NCBI GenBank assembly: GCA_029204225.1
Contig: CM055106.1
Span: 18,236,149 to 18,300,148 of the forward strand
Length of the DNA: 64,000 nucleotides
Direction: 5' to 3'
Origin: Diphasiastrum complanatum
Taxonomy: Eukaryota; Streptophyta; Lycopodiopsida; Lycopodiales; Lycopodiaceae
Positions 37,301 to 43,300 of the stretch are shown here, piece by piece. The notes beneath the pieces are model-generated. The model saw only the letters and a program-made list of their open reading frames with translations, made no database searches and had not been told where the DNA came from. Position 1 is the first letter of the stretch. Each line of letters begins with the position of its first letter. Both the position numbers and the translations under genes were made by a program.

Positions 37301-40300
37301 TCTACTATTTGGAACTCAGTCCAGACCAGATAGTTACAGACTCCAAAACTAGTTCCAGGGGCTGGTGCCAGTTCATCCAAGAATACGGCAGCTTCCGTTG
37401 AGGATGATGAGTCCGAGTATACGTCAGATTACTTTGAGGATTCTGACAGTCCTAGTGCGGGGCACCCAGGCATTCAGAAGACCTATGAGCTTCTTCGTAG
37501 GCAATTTTTCTGGTCCAGTATGAAAAAGGACGTCCAGCAATATGTAACTAGTTGCCAGAAATGTCAAGTAAATAAAGCAGAGCGTTTAAAGGCAGGAGGG
37601 TTGTTACAGCCCTTAGATATACCAGCTGGTAGATGGGAGAGTATCTCCATGGATTTTATAGTAGGCCTGCCTAAAACCCAAAAGGGTAATGTTGCTATAT
37701 AGGTCACAGTTGACCGTCTGACCAAAATGGCTCACTTTATTCCGACCAAAACAACCGTTAGAGCTCTCCTAGCCCAGTGTGAGGACTGGTAGCATGCAAT
37801 TGCCAAGTGTCGGCCACGTGGCACTGACGTGGCCGACTGCACGTCGGGACCCAACTGGGGGCCCTATCCTGCTGACAGGGTCCCTAGGCTGTGTTAGGTC
37901 CGCCATTGCTATGGACCGTGCTGGGGCACACTAATCACACTGTCTTGCCTTGTTGGTCATGTACGCTGGACACAACCCTGACTGTGGTATCTGACCTATC
38001 TGTGTTCCCTAGGGTTCGGCACTGGTTACGAGCTCATAACACTCCCTCCCCCTTAAGAACCGTCTTGGTCCTCTAAGACAAAGTCTGGAAAAATCTTTCG
38101 AAGGACGCTGCCTCTTTCCCAAGTGGCATTCTCAACAGGCAAATCATTCCACTTAACCAGATATTCTCGGTATACAGTATGACGAGTCTGCGTCTCTCTA
38201 CTATCAAGAATCTCCTCTGGTTCATGTGGAGGTTGCTGAGGATCCAATGGGAGAACTAGAACACTATCCCCTACCAGATTGTCTGATCTGGTTAAGGCTT
38301 TTCGTAACTGACTTACATGAAAGACTGGAAAAACCTTACTGCTGTGTGGGACTTCTAGTTCATAGGTGACCTCGCCTAGTCTCCTACTGATGGTAAAGGG
38401 ACCACAATACCTTGGAGACAACTTAGCACACACTCCTGATTTGAGGGTTTTAGAGTCGACTGGGACTCTCAAGTAGACTTTCTCACCAGTGGAGAACTGC
38501 ACATCTCGTCTGTGTGGATCTGCATAATGCCTGGCTCGATCCTGGGACTGCCTAATGCTACGCTTAGCATGTTCTATCATCTAGTTTAGGTCCTCTAAAA
38601 AGTTTCTGGCTGCTTCAACTTTTTCTTGTTTAAACCCTACAGTTGTGGGTGAGCGTGGCTGAAAACCGTACATCAGCATAAATGGGCTGTATCCCGTAAC
38701 TGAATGTTTGGTACTGTTGTAAGCAAACTCCAATATCGAGAGATACTCCTCCCAATTTGTCTGCTTCTTGCTGACGTATGCACGAAGCATATCCTCCAGC
38801 ACTTGATTTACCCTCTCTGTTTGACCGTCCGTCTGTGGATGGTCTGAGGTACTCATATTAAGTTTAGTATGGAGATGATGGAATACTGCCCTCCAAAAAT
38901 TTCCAGTAAACTTACTGTCCCGGTCGCTGACTATGCCGGAAGGTAGACCGTACAATTTAAATAGCCCGTCTACAAACAACCTCGCTAACTCTGGAGCTCT
39001 AACAGATGTTTTGGTCGGAATGAAATGAGCCATTTTGGTCAGACGGTCAACCCATATAGCGTCATTACCCTTTTGGGTTTTAGGCAGGCCTACTATAAAA
39101 TCCATGGAGATACTCTCCCATTTACCAGCTGGTATTTCTAAGGGATGCAACAACCCTCCTGCCTTTAAACGCTCTGCTTTGTTTACTTGACATTTCTGGC
39201 AACTGGTTACATACTGGTGGACGTCCTTTTTCATACTGGGCCAGAAAAATTGCCTACGAAGAAGCTCATAGGTCTTTTGTATGCCTGGGTGTCCCGCACT
39301 AGGATTGTCATGACATTCATATAGGAACTGATGCCTATAATCCTCTGAATTGGGGACACATACTCTATCTCTATAGAGCAAGTACTCATCCTGAATGGAA
39401 TACTGTTTCCATTTGAATCCTTGAGTCAACTGACCCTCAACCACTGGGGTTTGCTTGGGTAATACAGGCTCAGAATCCTCAACGTCATCTGACGACGTAT
39501 ACTCGGACTCATCATCATCCTCAACGGAAGCTGCCGTACTCTTGGATGAACTGGCACCAGCCCCGGGAACTGGTTCTGAAGTCTGTAACTGTCTGCTCTG
39601 GACTGAGTTCCAGATAGTAGAGAAGAATGCATCATGCTGGCATTTCCCTCTCAAGGACTCAAGTAACTCATTACGAATCTGAGTAAAACTCAGCTCGTTT
39701 ATCATAGGCATTATGCTAAGGGCATTTGCTACTGTATTGAATTTTCCACGTCTATATCTGATAGACATGTCAAACTCTTGCATCAACTCTGCCCAACGAG
39801 CTTTCCGACCTCTAAGCTCAGGTTGATTGCAAAGGTATCTGAGACTCTCATGGTCTGTCAGGACCTCAAAGTTGGCACCATACAAATAATGCCTCCAAGT
39901 CTTAAGGGCATGGACTATAGAAAAGAGTTCCTTTTCATAGGCACTGTACCTAGTCTGAGCTGGCTCGAGTTTTTTACTCTCAAACGCAACTGGTCGTCCA
40001 CCTTGAGTTAGCACAGCACCTACTGCTATGTCGCTAGCATTTGTTTCGACCACAAATGGCTGATTGGGGTCGACGACTTTTAAAACTGGTGCTGTAGCTA
40101 AGGCTGTTTTGAAAGCATCAAAGCTCTCCTGCTGTGCGGACTCCCAAATGAACTCCTTTCCCTTCCCCTTAAGAAGATTTGTCATGCGAACTGCTATCTG
40201 AGCATATTCCTTGACAAATCGTCTGTAATATCCTGCCAAACCAAGAAAGATCTGAAGTTCCAAAATATTCTGAGGTCTCAGCCAACTAAGTAAGGCTTTA

Positions 40301-43300
40301 ACCTTATTTGGGTCCATCTTAATCCCATCTGAAGAGATAATGTGACCCAAATATGCTACTTCTTCAACGAAAAATTCACACTTGGATTGTTTAGCATAGA
40401 GCTTATGCTTTCTGAGCAGTCGAAACACCTTTCTGAGGTGTTTTAGAAGCTCCTTCCTCGTTTTGCTGTAGACAAGGATGTCATCTAAAAATATGACTAC
40501 AAACTTACCCAAGTATGGTCTGAGGACACTGTTCATCAAGGTCATAAAGGTAGCTAGAGCATTTGTGAGCCCAAATGGCATCACCTTAAACTCACAATGA
40601 CCGTGACGAGTCCTAAAAGCTGTTTTCGAGACATCTTCTGATTTTATACGGACTTGATGATATCCCGATCTGAGGTCTATTTTGCTGAAAAACTTAGCCC
40701 CGTCGAGTTGATCAAACAACTCGTTTGCCCAAGGCATAGGGTATTTATTCTTAATTGTGACTTTATTGAGGGCTCTGTAATCTACGCAAAGACGCATAGA
40801 TCCCTCTTTCTTTTTCACCAATAGGACTGGTGAGGCCCATGGTGAACTACTGGTCTGAATTTGGCCTTTCCCAAGATAATCTGTTAACTGCCTAGTTATT
40901 TCTTCATCCTCTGTTCGGCTGACCCGATACGGAGGTTTAGAGACAGGTGCTGTACCTGGTACTAGGTTTATTACATGATCTACCTCTCTGCTAGGTGGTA
41001 AACCATGTGGCAAATCTTCAGGAAAAACATCTTTAAATTTAGACGATAAAGTTTCTAATTTTCTGCTGAATAGAAGTGGAAATAGAAACTTCAGGAATAA
41101 ATTGAAAGTCACATAAAAATACCTGATGGTCTTCGTCTCCAATTAGCTGACAGAGCTCTGAACTGCAGACCATAGGACTGTTGGGAACATCATGCTCCCC
41201 ATGCAACTGGATCTCTCGGCCTTTATGCTGAAAGCTGAGGGTGTTCTCCTGATAGTTTCTGTGGAGGGAAGGTCCTAAACTGTAGAGCCAATCTCTCCCG
41301 AGACAAATGTCTGTGCGATCCAGGTGCATTATCTGAAAGTTTATTTCATCTTGGTACCCCTGAATACCAAGATTCAACTTACTTACCATAGTTTCCCATA
41401 TTTTTTTATCTTCACCCTTAGCTAATGAAACTATGTACCTATGCTGACTAGGTACTTCTGGTAGTTTAACCTTTTTAACTAGGGTGTAGTTGATGAAATT
41501 ATGGGTTGCCCCATCATCAACCATAACTCTTACTGACTGGTTACCAACTTTCCCATGCATACGTACTAGGTCATGCGGCCAAAAGCTGAAGGGTCTCGCT
41601 AGCATTGCAGAGGTCAGCTGGCAACAGTGTTCATGATCTTCATGATACACTTTGATCTCGAAAGCTGCCGAGTCACTGGGGAAACATACAGTCTAAACAA
41701 GATGAACTTGTTTTTTATCTTTCTTATTTTTTTTAGTGAAAGGCCCCTTGGGACACTGTCTGACTGTGTGTCCCTTGCCCATACACACAAAGCACAAACG
41801 TTCTTGTTTGGCTTTCTCAAAATCATCTGGTTTTAAGGGCTGTATGAGTGAAGGGCGTTTATGAGGAGCTTCACCTTTAAATTTATCTTCTGTCTTTCTT
41901 TTTAAAAATTTCTTTTTAAATTGAAAGTCTTTCTGAGGAGGCTGCTCAGAAAGGGGCTGTTGTCTCGCCCTTTTCCTACCCACTGAATCATCATAGATTT
42001 GAGCATATCTGAGAGCTTGCTCAAGGGTAGTAGGCGAGTTTCTCCAGACCTCTACTTTATATTCATCTTTGAGGCCTCGGACAAACCCTCTAATTTTCTG
42101 ATAATTTTTAAAATTGCTTCTCGATACTGCGAGATATATTGGATTAGGGACTTGTCCATTACTGTTCTTTCCCAGGCTTCCTTGGCTCTATCAAGTTCAT
42201 TCTCTGGTAGGAATTCTCTTAGGAAAGCTTCTTCAAAGGCTTTCCATGACCGGGGAGTCTGCCCAGTCTCCTGGAGATTTAACCACCACTTATAGGCCAT
42301 GGGCCCTAAGGAAAGACTGGCCTCAATTGCTTGCAAATGGTCAGGGGTCTGTTTAAGAGTATGAATGTTCTTCCATTTGCTGAGGAAGGTTTGTAGAATA
42401 TCTGCATTTCTATCCTTCTCTTCCCCAATAAAAGTAGGAGGCTTTAAATTTAGAACTGAAAGAGAGGTACCTTAACTTCTGAAAACAAAAGTCAGAAAGA
42501 CTAATTTACAACTGTACAAAGAGGGAAAGATGAATTAGCTGTTTCTGAGGACTGTACTTCCAAAGAAAATACGAAGAGGAACCCTCTCAGCTCTTTTACC
42601 CAAGATTCTGTCCCGGAAAATCCCAATTTGAGGCTCCAAAACGGTGCCAAATTTCCCGGTTCTTGAGTGAAGTAGCTCGCTGATCTGATTTCAGATGTGG
42701 GGCTTCAACAAACCGAGTAAAAACCAGAAAAATACAAGAAGAAATCCGGAAGTTTGATGTCCCTGCCCTCGCTGATTGGACAGCAACCTGTTTGGCCTGA
42801 TTTGTCCAAATTTAGACTCAAAAATCCGCTTGAATCTCTGATTTGACCTCAGCTGGTAGGTCGCTGGTCTGTGACAAGCAAGTCTGAAGCTCAGACTTCT
42901 GAAAAACCTTTGAAATACAGGGATAAATTCTGAAATTTGTCCCCTACTGTCCAGCGCTGGACCTGCTGTAGAAATCCGCTTCAAACCTTGCTTACTTTGT
43001 CCCTGATTTCCACTCAAAACTCAAGGAGGCTGCTCTGACAGCGCTGGTCTGCATCAAACTTCCTGACTTGAAAACGCTCCAAAATCCGGAATTTCCACTC
43101 CAAAATCGAAGTTTAAACCATGATTGGCGGCGCTGGACCTGTCCTAGAAGGCTGATCCAAATTTTACTGTAAAAACAAGTAATCCTGCGGAGATTTCCAC
43201 CATAGATAGCTGGTTCTCCAGCGCTGACCCTGCTCTATCTATCTTTGCATATTAACAATAATTGCTATGCACTCTGATGGATTTCTCCCCTGCTGAAACT

